Position numbers and translations under genes: made by a program. Shown here in pieces: positions 42,218 to 51,980 of a stretch of 64,000 bases of DNA (positions within the stretch are counted from its first letter, which is position 1; every line of letters starts with the position of its first letter). The DNA comes from an uncultured Neomegalonema sp. Its GTDB lineage: Bacteria > Pseudomonadota > Alphaproteobacteria > Rhodobacterales > Rhodobacteraceae. The notes beneath the pieces are model-generated. The model saw only the letters and a program-made list of their open reading frames with translations. It searched no databases and was not told the DNA's origin. The DNA is taken from assembly GCA_937990185.1 (NCBI GenBank), contig CALKBI010000034.1, positions 52,094 through 116,093 of the forward strand, in the 5' to 3' direction.

Positions 42218-45200
42218 ATGACAAATGGTACCCCTAACAACGACGTATTAACCGGCGATGCTATGGCCAATACTTTAGATGGTTTTGGCGGCGATGACAT
42301 GCTCTTCGGTCTCGGCGGCAATGATACCCTTAATGGCGGAGCTGGAAACGACCTGCTCGCTGGTGGCGGGGGAACTGATGTCATTGACGGCGGTGCAGGC
42401 ATCGACACCAATAGCTTCGAAGGTATCGGCCTTGGTGTTGAAGCCAACGTGGCTGCTGACGGAACTGGCACGGCAGTTTATGGCAATGTAAGCGAGACAT
42501 TCACGGGTATCGAAAACCTCAACGGTAGTTCGAATAATGACACTCTCATAGCAACCGGTGCTGCCGCGAACACAATTACGGGTGGGGATGGCGACGACTT
42601 TATTGCTGGCGGTGGTGGCACAGATACGCTTGATGGTGGAGACGGTATCGACACGAACAGCTTCCAAGGCATTGGATTTGATGTGGTCGCAAATCTCGGC
42701 AATGGTACAGCGTCGTATCAAACTCCCGGCGGAACGGTATTCGAAGGTTTCTCAAACTTTGAGAACCTCGATGGATCGGCCAACAATGATATTCTTTCGG
42801 GCGATGGCGGTGATAACGTTCTGACTGGAAATGACGGCAACGACGAATTAAACGGTGGCGGCGGTTCGGATACTCTGGAAGGCGGCGACGGGAACGACAT
42901 TCTTGCCGGTGGCGGCGGAACAGACACCATCGACGGCGGTGATGGCATCGATACCAACAGTTTCGCCGGTATTGGCGGGGATGTAACCGCGACAATCAAC
43001 GACGACGGTACGGGCACTGCTTCTTACGGCATGGTCAACGAAACATTCACAAACATCGAAAATCTTACCGGTTCGAACAACAACGACAATCTGACCGGCA
43101 ACTCGGATGCAAACCTGATTGCAGGTGGCGCTGGCGATGACGTCATCAGCGGCGGTGCTGGCGATGATGTTCTGCGCGGCGACGCCATCGGCGATGGTGA
43201 AGCGATCACAGTTACAGTGACAAACACGCTGGGCGAAGGCGGTACTTTCCTAACGCCGGTATGGTTTGGTTTTCATGACGGCTCTGATTTTGATCTCTTT
43301 ACAGAAGGTGAGGCGGCGAGCCTCGGCCTCGAACGTCTTGCTGAGGACGGTGTTGTCACAGGGATTGCGGCTGAATTTAATCAACAAGTTGGCGACAACG
43401 GTGTTGACGGAACGATCCTTGGTTTGGGTCAAGGCGCACCGGGTCCGATTGATCCGGGCGAGACAGCCAGCTTTACGATCAATGTGAATGCGGATCAGGT
43501 TGGCCGGGGCTTCTTTACCTGGGGAACTATGATTATCGCATCGAATGATGCGTTTCTGGCGTCGCCAGACAATGCCCTTGAAGATTCGATCTTTGATGAA
43601 AACGGCAATTTCCTTGGCCCGATTACCATCCAGCGTTTTGGCAGCGATGTTCTTGACGCCGGAACCGAGGTAAACACCGAACTTGATGCTGCATTCCTGA
43701 ACCAGTTTGGTCCAAATACAGGCGTGACTGAAAATGGTGTTGTTGGCGCGCATATCGGTTTCAACGGCTCGGAAGGCAATCCTAACGGTGGTCCGCAAAA
43801 TATCCTTGGCGGGTCTCCGCAACCGCCGGGCCTCGCAGGTCTTACCTTTACCGAAGAAGCAGACTTCACGCGTAATGGCGGTGCAGAGCAACTACTAGAG
43901 ATCGTGATTGATCGCGCAGCTGGCGGCAATGATATCCTCGATGGCGGTCTCGGTGATGACACCATCGAAGGTGGACTTGGCGATGACACGCTGATCGGTG
44001 GTTTGGGTAATGATATTCTGGATGGTGGCGAAGGTTTCGATACCGCAGACTTTTCTGATCTCGATGTACCTGTGACGGTTGTTCTCGATGAAAACGGCAA
44101 TGGCACGGCAACACGGGAGACTGGCTTCTCTATTTCGTCTACGAACCAACCTCTTGCATCTCTGACGACGGACCAAACGCCAGCACAGCTTGTGGAAGAA
44201 GCGATCAACAATCGCTTGTACTACAACATCCACACCACTGACTTCCCTAGCGGTGAGATTCGCGGACAGCTTTTGCTTCAATCGGATATTACAGATCCGT
44301 CTACAGGTGTCCGTACTATCACCTTGGCCGGTCCATTGGATGCAAGCCAAGAGCCTGGCTCAACTTCGGATTCACTTGCCACAGGTGAAGGTACGGTTGT
44401 TATCACTGTTGATGGTGGAACAGTCACGTATAGCAACGATTTGACAGTTTCGGGCCTTGCAACGTCTGATTTGCTGCCGGTTGCAGGTGTTAGCTCGATC
44501 CATTTGCACAACGCGGAAGCGGGTACGAATGGTCCGGTAATTACCGACCTGATTCAGGACGCTGGCGGTGATGTAAACGGAAATGCTGCTGATCCAGCAG
44601 CAGACACAGGTGATGGCGACGTCTTTGTTGAAACGATCGAAACCGATCAACTGATTTCCATCGAGAACGTCATTCTCTCACCTGAAGCGCAGGACATCGA
44701 AGGAGCGATTGCCGGAGGGCCATTTGTCTTTGACGGTCAGACCTTTAATGACCTTGATGATGGCGATCAGTTCGTCTTCGAAGGCGCTGCACCATTCTCG
44801 ACAGCTGCAATTGCAGTAAATGGACAAGAGGTCACAACACCTGGTGCGACATTCACTGTTGATGGAAACCTCGAGGAAGGTAACTTCCTTGCGGCGACGA
44901 ATAACGGTGTCGACACAACGGTAGAGTTCGTTGATGAACTGTTGGGCGACGGGTTCGACCTGGTTGAAGGTCAGGCCGTAGATGCAGCGGATATCGATGG
45001 TATTTCCTTCGCTGAGTTTGTTGGCGGCAATGGCTCGGATACTGATGGAACCGACTTTACGGTTACTTTGGATAATTCGACGTCAGGGTTTGAGAACTCG
45101 TTTGGTGTGTTTGTCTTCGATACCGCTTCCGGTCAGGTATCCGATGCTCAAATCGTTGCGGATAACGCTCAAAATGGTGGAAGCGTTACCGTCGATAATG

Positions 45201-45502
45201 TTGCCGCAGGAGAGCAGCTTGGCTTCTTCATCGTCCAAGACGGTGCAGGAGATGCGTTCAACTTCACAAGCGGTTCGTTGGCTGATTTGTCCGCAGCTTC
45301 CGGTTCGGAAATCTTCCAATCAATCGATGCTTCGGCAAACTCCGATGGTCTGGAACACTTCCTGTCCGGCTCGGTCGATGGTGGCGGTGCGCTTCGTGTC
45401 GGTGTCGAAGATCTCACCGGCCTTGGCGACTCCGACTTCCAGGACGTTGTCTTCACCGTTGCACGGACAGAAGACTTCGACGATCCATTAGCCATCGCAT
45501 AA
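42218..45502 (+). CDS. RTX calcium-binding protein with Spondin_N, CHRD and DUF4114 regions
   Basis: A 1094-residue acidic protein with no cleavable N-terminal signal, beginning MTNGTPNNDVLTGDAMANTL; GGAGAG precedes the ATG. RTX nonapeptides (GGNDTLNGG-type) occur in blocks over about residues 5-330 and again about 568-620. Between them, about 330-540, is a Spondin_N-like domain (TPVWFGFHDGSDFDLFTEGE). About 635-780 is CHRD-like (YYNIHTTDFPSGEIRGQLLL, then GVSSIHLHNA). About 945-1085 resembles DUF4114 (SFGVFVFDTASGQ, LGFFIVQDG, VGVEDLTGLGDSDFQDVVF). It is probably a type I secretion substrate and binds calcium. The secretion machinery is not in the window. A strong terminator follows. Confidence 0.85.
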   Translation: MTNGTPNNDVLTGDAMANTLDGFGGDDMLFGLGGNDTLNGGAGNDLLAGGGGTDVIDGGAGIDTNSFEGIGLGVEANVAADGTGTAVYGNVSETFTGIENLNGSSNNDTLIATGAAANTITGGDGDDFIAGGGGTDTLDGGDGIDTNSFQGIGFDVVANLGNGTASYQTPGGTVFEGFSNFENLDGSANNDILSGDGGDNVLTGNDGNDELNGGGGSDTLEGGDGNDILAGGGGTDTIDGGDGIDTNSFAGIGGDVTATINDDGTGTASYGMVNETFTNIENLTGSNNNDNLTGNSDANLIAGGAGDDVISGGAGDDVLRGDAIGDGEAITVTVTNTLGEGGTFLTPVWFGFHDGSDFDLFTEGEAASLGLERLAEDGVVTGIAAEFNQQVGDNGVDGTILGLGQGAPGPIDPGETASFTINVNADQVGRGFFTWGTMIIASNDAFLASPDNALEDSIFDENGNFLGPITIQRFGSDVLDAGTEVNTELDAAFLNQFGPNTGVTENGVVGAHIGFNGSEGNPNGGPQNILGGSPQPPGLAGLTFTEEADFTRNGGAEQLLEIVIDRAAGGNDILDGGLGDDTIEGGLGDDTLIGGLGNDILDGGEGFDTADFSDLDVPVTVVLDENGNGTATRETGFSISSTNQPLASLTTDQTPAQLVEEAINNRLYYNIHTTDFPSGEIRGQLLLQSDITDPSTGVRTITLAGPLDASQEPGSTSDSLATGEGTVVITVDGGTVTYSNDLTVSGLATSDLLPVAGVSSIHLHNAEAGTNGPVITDLIQDAGGDVNGNAADPAADTGDGDVFVETIETDQLISIENVILSPEAQDIEGAIAGGPFVFDGQTFNDLDDGDQFVFEGAAPFSTAAIAVNGQEVTTPGATFTVDGNLEEGNFLAATNNGVDTTVEFVDELLGDGFDLVEGQAVDAADIDGISFAEFVGGNGSDTDGTDFTVTLDNSTSGFENSFGVFVFDTASGQVSDAQIVADNAQNGGSVTVDNVAAGEQLGFFIVQDGAGDAFNFTSGSLADLSAASGSEIFQSIDASANSDGLEHFLSGSVDGGGALRVGVEDLTGLGDSDFQDVVFTVARTEDFDDPLAIA

Positions 45503-45529
45503 TCAGCGATAGCCAAAACATGAAAATCG

Positions 45530-45557
45530 CCCTGGCCAGAAATGGCCGGGGTTTTTT
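45530..45557 (+). terminator. Rho-independent terminator after the RTX gene
   Basis: CCCTGGCCA pairs with TGGCCGGGG (one T-G wobble) across a GAAA loop, followed by six T. It lies 28 bases after the RTX stop. Confidence 0.9.
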
Positions 45558-45622
45558 ATTGCTGCTTCTTTACCGATAGAAAAAGGCAACCTACCTCGCA
45601 GGCAATTGCCAAGTTTACATAT

Positions 45623-46291
45623 TCACTTAGGCAAACAGACCTCAAGCGCAGCGGGGATTTGCGAGAAATGATCGACGATGGCATCAGGTTTTAGGCGCGC
45701 GACCGGAATATGCGAATAACCAAAGCTCGTGAGGATGCATGGGATTTCCGCCGCACGCGCTGTCTTGATGTCGGTATCAGTATCCCCGATCATAACCGCT
45801 CGCGATGCATCGCCGCCGATCCGTGATATTGTTTGGAACAAATGCTCAGGGTCCGGTTTGCGAACCGGCAGACTATCTGCTCCGAGCAGGACACCAAACC
45901 TGTCAAGAACGCCCAGTGCCTTCATAAGCTCCAGTGCAAGACCTTCCGGTTTGTTGGTGCAGATACCAAGCAACCACCCGTCCGCAGCCAGTGTATCGAG
46001 AACAACGATAACGCCTTCGTATAGGTGGCTTTCGTCAGCGATACGAACGGCGTACCTTTCTAAGAAGGGCTGAAACAAAGCATCGACACGCGCTTCGTCA
46101 TAGGCTTCATTCGCGTTGTCAAAAGCCGCGCGTATCAGCGCCTTGGCTCCAAACCCGGCAGTTTTCTCAGCGATACTAACCGCAATCGGAGGCAAGCCTT
46201 GCTCTGCCATCAAATCATTGGCTGCGCCTACGAGATCAGGTGCAGTATGCGCCAGTGTCCCATCGAGGTCGAAAATCGCGCTGCGCGTCAT
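45623..46291 (-). CDS. gph: phosphoglycolate phosphatase (HAD family)
   Basis: A 222-residue HAD-superfamily phosphatase that removes phosphate from 2-phosphoglycolate, a product of DNA repair and of oxygenase reactions. Motif I is AIFDLDGTLAHTAPDL, motif II ICTNKPEG, motif III lysine in RKPDPEHLF, and motif IV MIGDTDTDIKTA. The helical cap between 20 and 85 is of the Gph subtype. Related HAD phosphatases could share these motifs, so the exact substrate is likely rather than certain. Its start overlaps the end of the antiporter gene by four bases (ATGA), so they form an operon. Confidence 0.88.
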   Translation of the reverse strand: MTRSAIFDLDGTLAHTAPDLVGAANDLMAEQGLPPIAVSIAEKTAGFGAKALIRAAFDNANEAYDEARVDALFQPFLERYAVRIADESHLYEGVIVVLDTLAADGWLLGICTNKPEGLALELMKALGVLDRFGVLLGADSLPVRKPDPEHLFQTISRIGGDASRAVMIGDTDTDIKTARAAEIPCILTSFGYSHIPVARLKPDAIVDHFSQIPAALEVCLPK

Positions 46292-48153
46292 GTCTTGTCT
46301 TGCTCATCTGTGTCGGCCAGCTTGTCGCGTTTTTCCGCTTTCCGACGTTCGGCGTCTTCGGAAGAGGCTTTTTCAGGCGCAAAACTCAGTAAAATATCAC
46401 CGGGTTTTCCTTTGGGTCTTGCAGATATAGTCGTGAAGGTCAGTGACCCGTCAGGCCGGATATCCGTAAGGAGTTCTGCGTCTTCAGCACGAGATTCCAG
46501 ATAGTTCTCGAAATTGAACTCTTCGCTGAGCTTGGTGCGGGTAAAGACCCATCCATCGCGGATACGGCGCTCAAGTTTGAAATAACTGGCCCCTGATTGA
46601 AACAGCATACGCCCGCCGATTGTTGGGGGCAGGGCGCGTGGATCGTCTCCACCATCATCTGTGCGCCCGAGTTGGAATACGTTGTTGCGCCCGAATTCAG
46701 GGCCAAAGTCCGTACAGATCAAAGCATTATACGCATCGTTCTCGGTAGCCGCGATGATATAGCCAAATCGGTCGAGATCGACATAATGTTCCGCCGCTTC
46801 GGATAATATCTCGCCATAATATGTTGGCGTTTCCTGCAAACGGAACGGTTTGAGACGCCGCCAGCTTCGATCCGCTACCAGCACTGGAATCTCAAGTTCC
46901 TTGAGGGCTTTCGCAAGGTCCGCAGCCCAGCGCGATGCGCCGACGATCAGGATGCCCGGACGCTCAGAAGAAACCAGCCCCAACTTTTCGGCAACTTTGG
47001 TAACTGTAAAGCCGTGAATGACAACAGTCGTTGCGACCAGTGCGAATGCGAGCGGCGCAAGCGATCCTGCATCTTCAAATCCCAGTGCCTCAAGCTTTGT
47101 TGCAAAAAAACCGGAGACAGCGACGGCGACAACGCCGCGCGGCGCAACCCAAGCAATCAATGTGCGTTCATTGTTTTCGAGCGATGACCCGAGCAGGCTG
47201 AGCCAAATCGCTATTGGGCGCGCGATCAGCATAATCACCGCAACAAAAGCGGCAGCACGCCAGTCAAGTTTCGCGATCACGGACGCATCGAGCGTCGCCG
47301 CGAGAATGACGAAAACTCCCGAGACGAGCAGGACGGTGACGTGCTCTTTAAACCGTAACAATTCGTTGAAGCTCGGCAGAGAAGAGTTGCCAAGAACGAT
47401 GCCCATAATCGTCACAGTCAACAGGCCGCTTTCGTCTAAAAACTGGTTGGGTGCGGCAAATGCTGCAATGACGCTGACAAACAGCACCGGTACTTTCATA
47501 TATTCGGGGATTAACCCGCGCCGGAAAAGAATTGCCAACCCCCGGCCAGCGAAAAGACCAAGCAGACTTGCCCCAAGTATTCCGATGATCAGATGACCGG
47601 CGGCGTCGCTTAAATCACCCATCTTGATGGTTGTGGCTGCGATTTCGTAGGCGAGTACCGCAAACAAAGCTCCCACGGAGTCGTTTACGATGGCTTCCCA
47701 ACGAAGAACCGAGGCAGGGCGCGAGGCAAGATGTGCTTGCCTGAGCAGCGGCATAACGACAGTTGGGCCGGTCACCACAAGGATACCGCCAAATACAGCG
47801 GCGACGGGCCAAGATAATCCGGCGACATAATGTGCTGCGAGCGTTCCGGTCGCCCATCCCAGCGGCGCACCAAGAAATACAAGGCGTTTAACCGCGCCGC
47901 CGGCGTCGCTCAAACCTTTGAAGTTCAGCGTCAGCCCGCCTTCAAACAGAATCAACGCAACGGCCACCGAGACCATCGGCCCGAGCGCATCGCCGAAATC
48001 ATGAACAGGATCAATCAAGTGGAAGACTGGTCCTGCAAGGACGCCAGCCACCAGCATCAAAACAATCGCTGGTAGCCTTAAACGCCAAGCGAGCCATTGA
48101 GAACCGACGCCGATGACGCCAATAAGTGCAAAAGTTACCACCAATGAGTGCAT
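46288..48153 (-). CDS. cation:proton antiporter (CPA family) with C-terminal RCK/TrkA-N domain
   Basis: A 621-residue inner-membrane exchanger. Residues 1-385 have about twelve helices with NhaP/CPA1-type signatures: LILFEGGLTLNFKGL near 75, VTGPTVVMPLLRQ near 130 and EAIVNDSVGALFAVLAYE near 155 (the ND pair of the ion site). From about 395 a cytosolic domain begins with GILIVGASRWAADLAKALKE, a Rossmann nucleotide-binding TrkA-N/RCK fold that usually gates K+ or Na+ transport in response to NAD(H) or other ligands. It exchanges Na+ or K+ for protons; which ion is unclear. It overlaps gph by four bases. Confidence 0.9.
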   Translation of the reverse strand: MHSLVVTFALIGVIGVGSQWLAWRLRLPAIVLMLVAGVLAGPVFHLIDPVHDFGDALGPMVSVAVALILFEGGLTLNFKGLSDAGGAVKRLVFLGAPLGWATGTLAAHYVAGLSWPVAAVFGGILVVTGPTVVMPLLRQAHLASRPASVLRWEAIVNDSVGALFAVLAYEIAATTIKMGDLSDAAGHLIIGILGASLLGLFAGRGLAILFRRGLIPEYMKVPVLFVSVIAAFAAPNQFLDESGLLTVTIMGIVLGNSSLPSFNELLRFKEHVTVLLVSGVFVILAATLDASVIAKLDWRAAAFVAVIMLIARPIAIWLSLLGSSLENNERTLIAWVAPRGVVAVAVSGFFATKLEALGFEDAGSLAPLAFALVATTVVIHGFTVTKVAEKLGLVSSERPGILIVGASRWAADLAKALKELEIPVLVADRSWRRLKPFRLQETPTYYGEILSEAAEHYVDLDRFGYIIAATENDAYNALICTDFGPEFGRNNVFQLGRTDDGGDDPRALPPTIGGRMLFQSGASYFKLERRIRDGWVFTRTKLSEEFNFENYLESRAEDAELLTDIRPDGSLTFTTISARPKGKPGDILLSFAPEKASSEDAERRKAEKRDKLADTDEQDKT

Positions 48154-48267
48154 AGTCAGACGCTCTCCCTGTCACGCCGTTACCATCGTCGCTTGTTCGT
48201 TTAAGGTCAATCGTCAGGTAATGCGAATCCGGCTTCACAGTTCGTGTAAATGAGGCCAATAAAGCGC

Positions 48268-50256
48268 ATGGCAATTCTACTCGGTATCGACACAGGCGGC
48301 ACATATACAGACGCAGTTCTCTATGATGAAGAGGCTGCGGATGATCGCGTGATCGCAAGCGCAAAGGCGCTGACAACAAAGCAAGACCTCGCTATTGGCA
48401 TTGGCGGCGCGGTTTCTGCGGTGTTTGAGGCGTCAGGAGTTTCCGGCTCGCAAGTTTCTCTCGCCTCGATTTCCACGACTCTGGCGACAAATGCGCTGGT
48501 GGAAGGGCAGGGCAGGCGCGTTTGTCTTGTCTTTCTTGGTTTTGACGAGGCGGACGCAAAGCGTGCTGGCCTTGATGAAGCGCTTGGCGGAGATCCGGTG
48601 ATTCTCGCTCCGGGCGGGTATAAAGCCACTGGCGAACAACGTGCAGTGCTTGATCTTGAAGCGCTCAAGCCGCGCATTGATGAGGTTGCCGGAGATATTG
48701 ACGCTTTTGCCGTGGTCGCAATTTTCGGAGGCCGGAATCCTGCGCATGAAATTGCCGTGCGGGACATGATCCGCGAGCGAACCGATAAGCCGGTCACATG
48801 CGGACATGAGTTGTCTAACGCTCTGCACGGTCCTCGTAATGCGGTTACATCCGTGTTGAATGCGCGTCTTATCGGAATGATTTCTGACCTGATTGCGGCG
48901 ACTGAGAGTACGTTGTCGGCGAAAGGCATCGCTGCCCCGCTTATGCTTGTGCGCGGGGACGGGTCACTTGTGTCGGCTGAATTTGCAAAACTCCGACCGA
49001 TTGAAACGATTCTCTCTGGTCCTGCGGCGTCCTTGATTGGTGCGGCTGAGTTGACCGGAGAGACGGATGCGCTGATTTCGGATATAGGCGGGACCACAAC
49101 AGATATCGCAGTTCTTCGCGGTGGTCGCCCTGCGCTTAGTGCAGAAGGGGCGCGGGTTGGTGGTCATCGCACGATGGTTGATGCGGTGGAAATGTTCACC
49201 CATGGGTTAGGGGGTGACAGCCAAGTCCGTGTTGACGAACAAGCTTTTGAGGGCGGCTTAATCTTAGGACCGCGCCGCGTTATACCTGTCAGTCTTCTGG
49301 CGACGGAACACAGCGCGATGGTTCATGAGGCGTTAGATCGGCAGATACGCGCCACGATTATTGGCGAGTTGGACGGGAAGTTCATCATTCCTGTGGATGG
49401 CCCAACCGCTGGACTTGGAAAAGCGGAGCGCGAAGTTCTTGAGGATCTCGGTCAACAACCCGCTCCGGCTGATGAGGTCATCACGGGCCGGGTGCGCCTC
49501 AATGCAATGGAGCGCTTAATCGCAAAAGGCTTGATCCGTCAGTCCGGCCTTACTCCAAGTGACGCTTCGCATGTTCTGGGTTTGCATAAGGCTTGGGATG
49601 AACAAGCGGCTGTGAAGGCGGCAACTTTGTTTGCCCGAAAGCGCAACCGCAAAGGTCAGCTAATCGCGCAGGACGCACAGGAAATTTCGCAAGCCGTTAT
49701 CGACAAACTAACACGGCGCTCGGCGGAAGTGCTTCTTGAAGCAGCGCTGATAAAAGATGGAATCGCGCCCGATGCATCGCCACTGATTACTGCGGCTTTG
49801 GATGGGCATACGGGTAATGCGCGGATTAATATTGGCGTAGACCTCCCTGTCATCGGCTTGGGGGCGTCTGCCTCGACCTATTATCCTTCGATTGCAAAAG
49901 TGCTCGGCGCTCCGTCGATTGTGCCGAAACATGCGGAGGTGGCGAATGCCGTGGGTGCGGTTGCCGGGCGTATCCGTATCGAGAGAACCCTGATCATTAC
50001 GCAGCCCCATGCGGATGCGTACCGCGTGCATACCGTCGATGATCCACCGGATTTCCGCGATCTGAACGCCGCGAAGGAATTTGCCTTTCAGGCACTCCGT
50101 GAAGCCGTCATTGCAGAGGCGGTTGCGGCGGGAGCGGATGAAATAGAAAGCCGTGTGGATTATGCCGAGAAAGCCCCGGATATCGGCGGGCAAACTCTCT
50201 TCGTTGAAGGAGTAGTCACAGCACAGGCAACAGGCCGTCCGAAATTTTCTTCGTAA
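48268..50256 (+). CDS. HyuA-like hydantoinase/oxoprolinase family protein
   Basis: A 662-residue actin-fold ATPase related to the N-terminal half of 5-oxoprolinase. The front reads ILLGIDTGGTYTDAVLYDEE; STTLATNALVEGQG follows near 70, and the second nucleotide loop is ISDIGGTTTDIAVL near 270. No HyuB partner lies beside it, which differs from the usual hyuA-hyuB pair. The family contains ATP-dependent hydantoin and acetone carboxylase-type enzymes, so I do not name a reaction. I start it at ATG 48268 (MAILLGID), with a weak GAGG 13 bases upstream; ATG 48250 would add six residues. It converges with sitD, stops ten bases apart. Confidence 0.82.
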   Translation: MAILLGIDTGGTYTDAVLYDEEAADDRVIASAKALTTKQDLAIGIGGAVSAVFEASGVSGSQVSLASISTTLATNALVEGQGRRVCLVFLGFDEADAKRAGLDEALGGDPVILAPGGYKATGEQRAVLDLEALKPRIDEVAGDIDAFAVVAIFGGRNPAHEIAVRDMIRERTDKPVTCGHELSNALHGPRNAVTSVLNARLIGMISDLIAATESTLSAKGIAAPLMLVRGDGSLVSAEFAKLRPIETILSGPAASLIGAAELTGETDALISDIGGTTTDIAVLRGGRPALSAEGARVGGHRTMVDAVEMFTHGLGGDSQVRVDEQAFEGGLILGPRRVIPVSLLATEHSAMVHEALDRQIRATIIGELDGKFIIPVDGPTAGLGKAEREVLEDLGQQPAPADEVITGRVRLNAMERLIAKGLIRQSGLTPSDASHVLGLHKAWDEQAAVKAATLFARKRNRKGQLIAQDAQEISQAVIDKLTRRSAEVLLEAALIKDGIAPDASPLITAALDGHTGNARINIGVDLPVIGLGASASTYYPSIAKVLGAPSIVPKHAEVANAVGAVAGRIRIERTLIITQPHADAYRVHTVDDPPDFRDLNAAKEFAFQALREAVIAEAVAAGADEIESRVDYAEKAPDIGGQTLFVEGVVTAQATGRPKFSS

Positions 50257-50265
50257 ATAATGCAA

Positions 50266-51117
50266 TCACACTACAGGGCGGTTTCTGTCTCTGAGAATGC
50301 CGTGCTTCGGTGCGAACAAAAATGCAGCAATGAAAAGCGACATCATCACGACAACAATCGTTGGTGCTGGCGCTGCATCAATATGAAAACTAAGCAGCAC
50401 TCCTACGACCGATGACGCTACGCCAACGCCAATAGAAACAGCCAACATTCGGTCGAACCTGTCTGTTAGCAGATGAGCAATCGCGCCCGGTGCGATGACC
50501 AATGCGATAGAGAGGATAAGCCCCACCGCCTGCAATGCGCTGACAATGACCAGAGACAAAATCGTCAACAAGCCATAGTGTAACCAATCCACCTTCAATC
50601 CCACAGCGCGCCCATGTTGAGGGTCGAAGGTGAAGACCAGAAAATCACGCCGCTTTGCAATGATTACAAATAATGACACACAGGCGATGACCCCGGTCTG
50701 CAACACATCGAACCAAGTGACTCCAAGCATATCGCCAAAGAGAATATGATCGAGATGAACTTCGGTTTCGATCTTGGTGTAAAGCACGACACCGAGGCCG
50801 AACATGCCGGAAAAGACCACGCCCATAACCGTGTCTTGTTTGATGCGACTGTTCTCGGTCAGGTATCCCGTCGCCACCGCGCAGAACATACCGGCCAGAA
50901 ACGCACCAATCGCGAGCGGCATTCCAATCAGATAGGCGAGAACGACGCCGGGTAAGATCGCATGGCTGATCGCGTCGCCCATCAGTGCCCAGCCTTTTAG
51001 AACTAAAAAGCACGACAAGGCTCCTGCGACTGCCGCAATCAGCGACGAAATCAGCACGGCTTGTAAGAGTAATTCCCGACCCAATGGATCACTTAGATAA
51101 AGCCCGAGACCGTTCAT
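50266..51117 (-). CDS. sitD: manganese/iron ABC transporter permease SitD
   Basis: A 283-residue inner-membrane protein of the ABC-3 (zinc/manganese) permease family with about eight helices. Family features include GAMAGALSCFLVLKGWALMG-type sequence at 32-52, DAISHAILPGVVLAY, and the later VIAPGAIAHLLTDRFDRM. It forms the heterodimeric channel with SitC. Its start overlaps the sitC stop by four bases. It is the last gene of sitABCD on the minus strand. Two different permease genes in one operon, plus the SitA type of receptor, favour a SitABCD assignment over ZnuABC. Confidence 0.88.
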   Translation of the reverse strand: MNGLGLYLSDPLGRELLLQAVLISSLIAAVAGALSCFLVLKGWALMGDAISHAILPGVVLAYLIGMPLAIGAFLAGMFCAVATGYLTENSRIKQDTVMGVVFSGMFGLGVVLYTKIETEVHLDHILFGDMLGVTWFDVLQTGVIACVSLFVIIAKRRDFLVFTFDPQHGRAVGLKVDWLHYGLLTILSLVIVSALQAVGLILSIALVIAPGAIAHLLTDRFDRMLAVSIGVGVASSVVGVLLSFHIDAAPAPTIVVVMMSLFIAAFLFAPKHGILRDRNRPVV

Positions 51118-51953
51118 GATACTGTCTCTACCGCTCGGCGGCGGGCGGCAAGAATTCCATGCTTAGGCGCGAATATAAAGGCGATGATGAATAAAGTCGT
51201 TTGCATCACCACGATAATGCCGCCCGTTGCTCCGTCGAGGAAGTAGGACAAATACGCGCCGACGAAACTTGTGATTGACCCAATCGCTACGCTCAGCGCG
51301 ATTAATCGCGGAAACCTGTCCGTCAGCAAATATGCTGTTGCACCGGGGGTCACCACAAGAGCGATAACGAGAAATGCGCCAACCGTCATCATTGCTGCGA
51401 CAGTACAGGCGCTCAACAAAGTAAAGAACAGCGCTTTAAGGAATGTCGGATTTAATCCAATCGACCGGGCATGGCTTTCGTCGAAAAACGTCACCATTAA
51501 ATCTCGCCATTTCAATAACAGCACGAACAGAGATATCCCGCCGATCAAAACGAGTTGCAGTGTATCTGAGGGCGAGACGGCGAGGATATTACCGAAGATG
51601 ATCGTCTGAACATTCACCGATGTTGGTGAGAGCGAGATCATAAAAAGACCCAGCCCAAAGAACCCGCTGAAGATCAACCCGATAACCGTATCTTCTTTCA
51701 ATCGTGTGCGTTGATTGATGAACAACATCGCCGCCGCCGCTAATCCTCCCGAGAGAAAGGCGCCAAGCGCATAGGGCAGGCCAAGCATATAAGCACCGGC
51801 GACGCCCGGAACGACGGAATGTGAGAGAGCATCCCCAATCAGAGACCATCCCTTCAACATCAGATAGGCAGACAAAAAAGCGCACACGCCGCCTACAAGC
51901 GCAGAGACAAACATTGCGTTGGTCATGTAGGAATAGGCGAAGGGTTCCAGCAC
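51114..51953 (-). CDS. sitC: manganese/iron ABC transporter permease SitC
   Basis: A 279-residue ABC-3 family permease with about eight helices, paralogous to the next gene. GGVCAFLSAYLMLKGWSLIG at 21-40, DALSHSVVPGVAGAYMLGLP and VVTPGATAYLLTDRFPRLIA are aligned features in both. HHis/Asp-type metal-selective residues are not decidable by eye. The gene starts 27 bases after sitB and overlaps sitD by four bases, so all four sit genes are co-transcribed. Confidence 0.88.
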   Translation of the reverse strand: MLEPFAYSYMTNAMFVSALVGGVCAFLSAYLMLKGWSLIGDALSHSVVPGVAGAYMLGLPYALGAFLSGGLAAAAMLFINQRTRLKEDTVIGLIFSGFFGLGLFMISLSPTSVNVQTIIFGNILAVSPSDTLQLVLIGGISLFVLLLKWRDLMVTFFDESHARSIGLNPTFLKALFFTLLSACTVAAMMTVGAFLVIALVVTPGATAYLLTDRFPRLIALSVAIGSITSFVGAYLSYFLDGATGGIIVVMQTTLFIIAFIFAPKHGILAARRRAVETVS

Positions 51954-51980
51954 TACGCGCCCCGTGCAGTTTTGAAATCG

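Noticed and set aside
43250..44350. Antisense frames across the RTX gene
   Set aside because: Produced by the repetitive GGN-GAT codon pattern on the coding strand.
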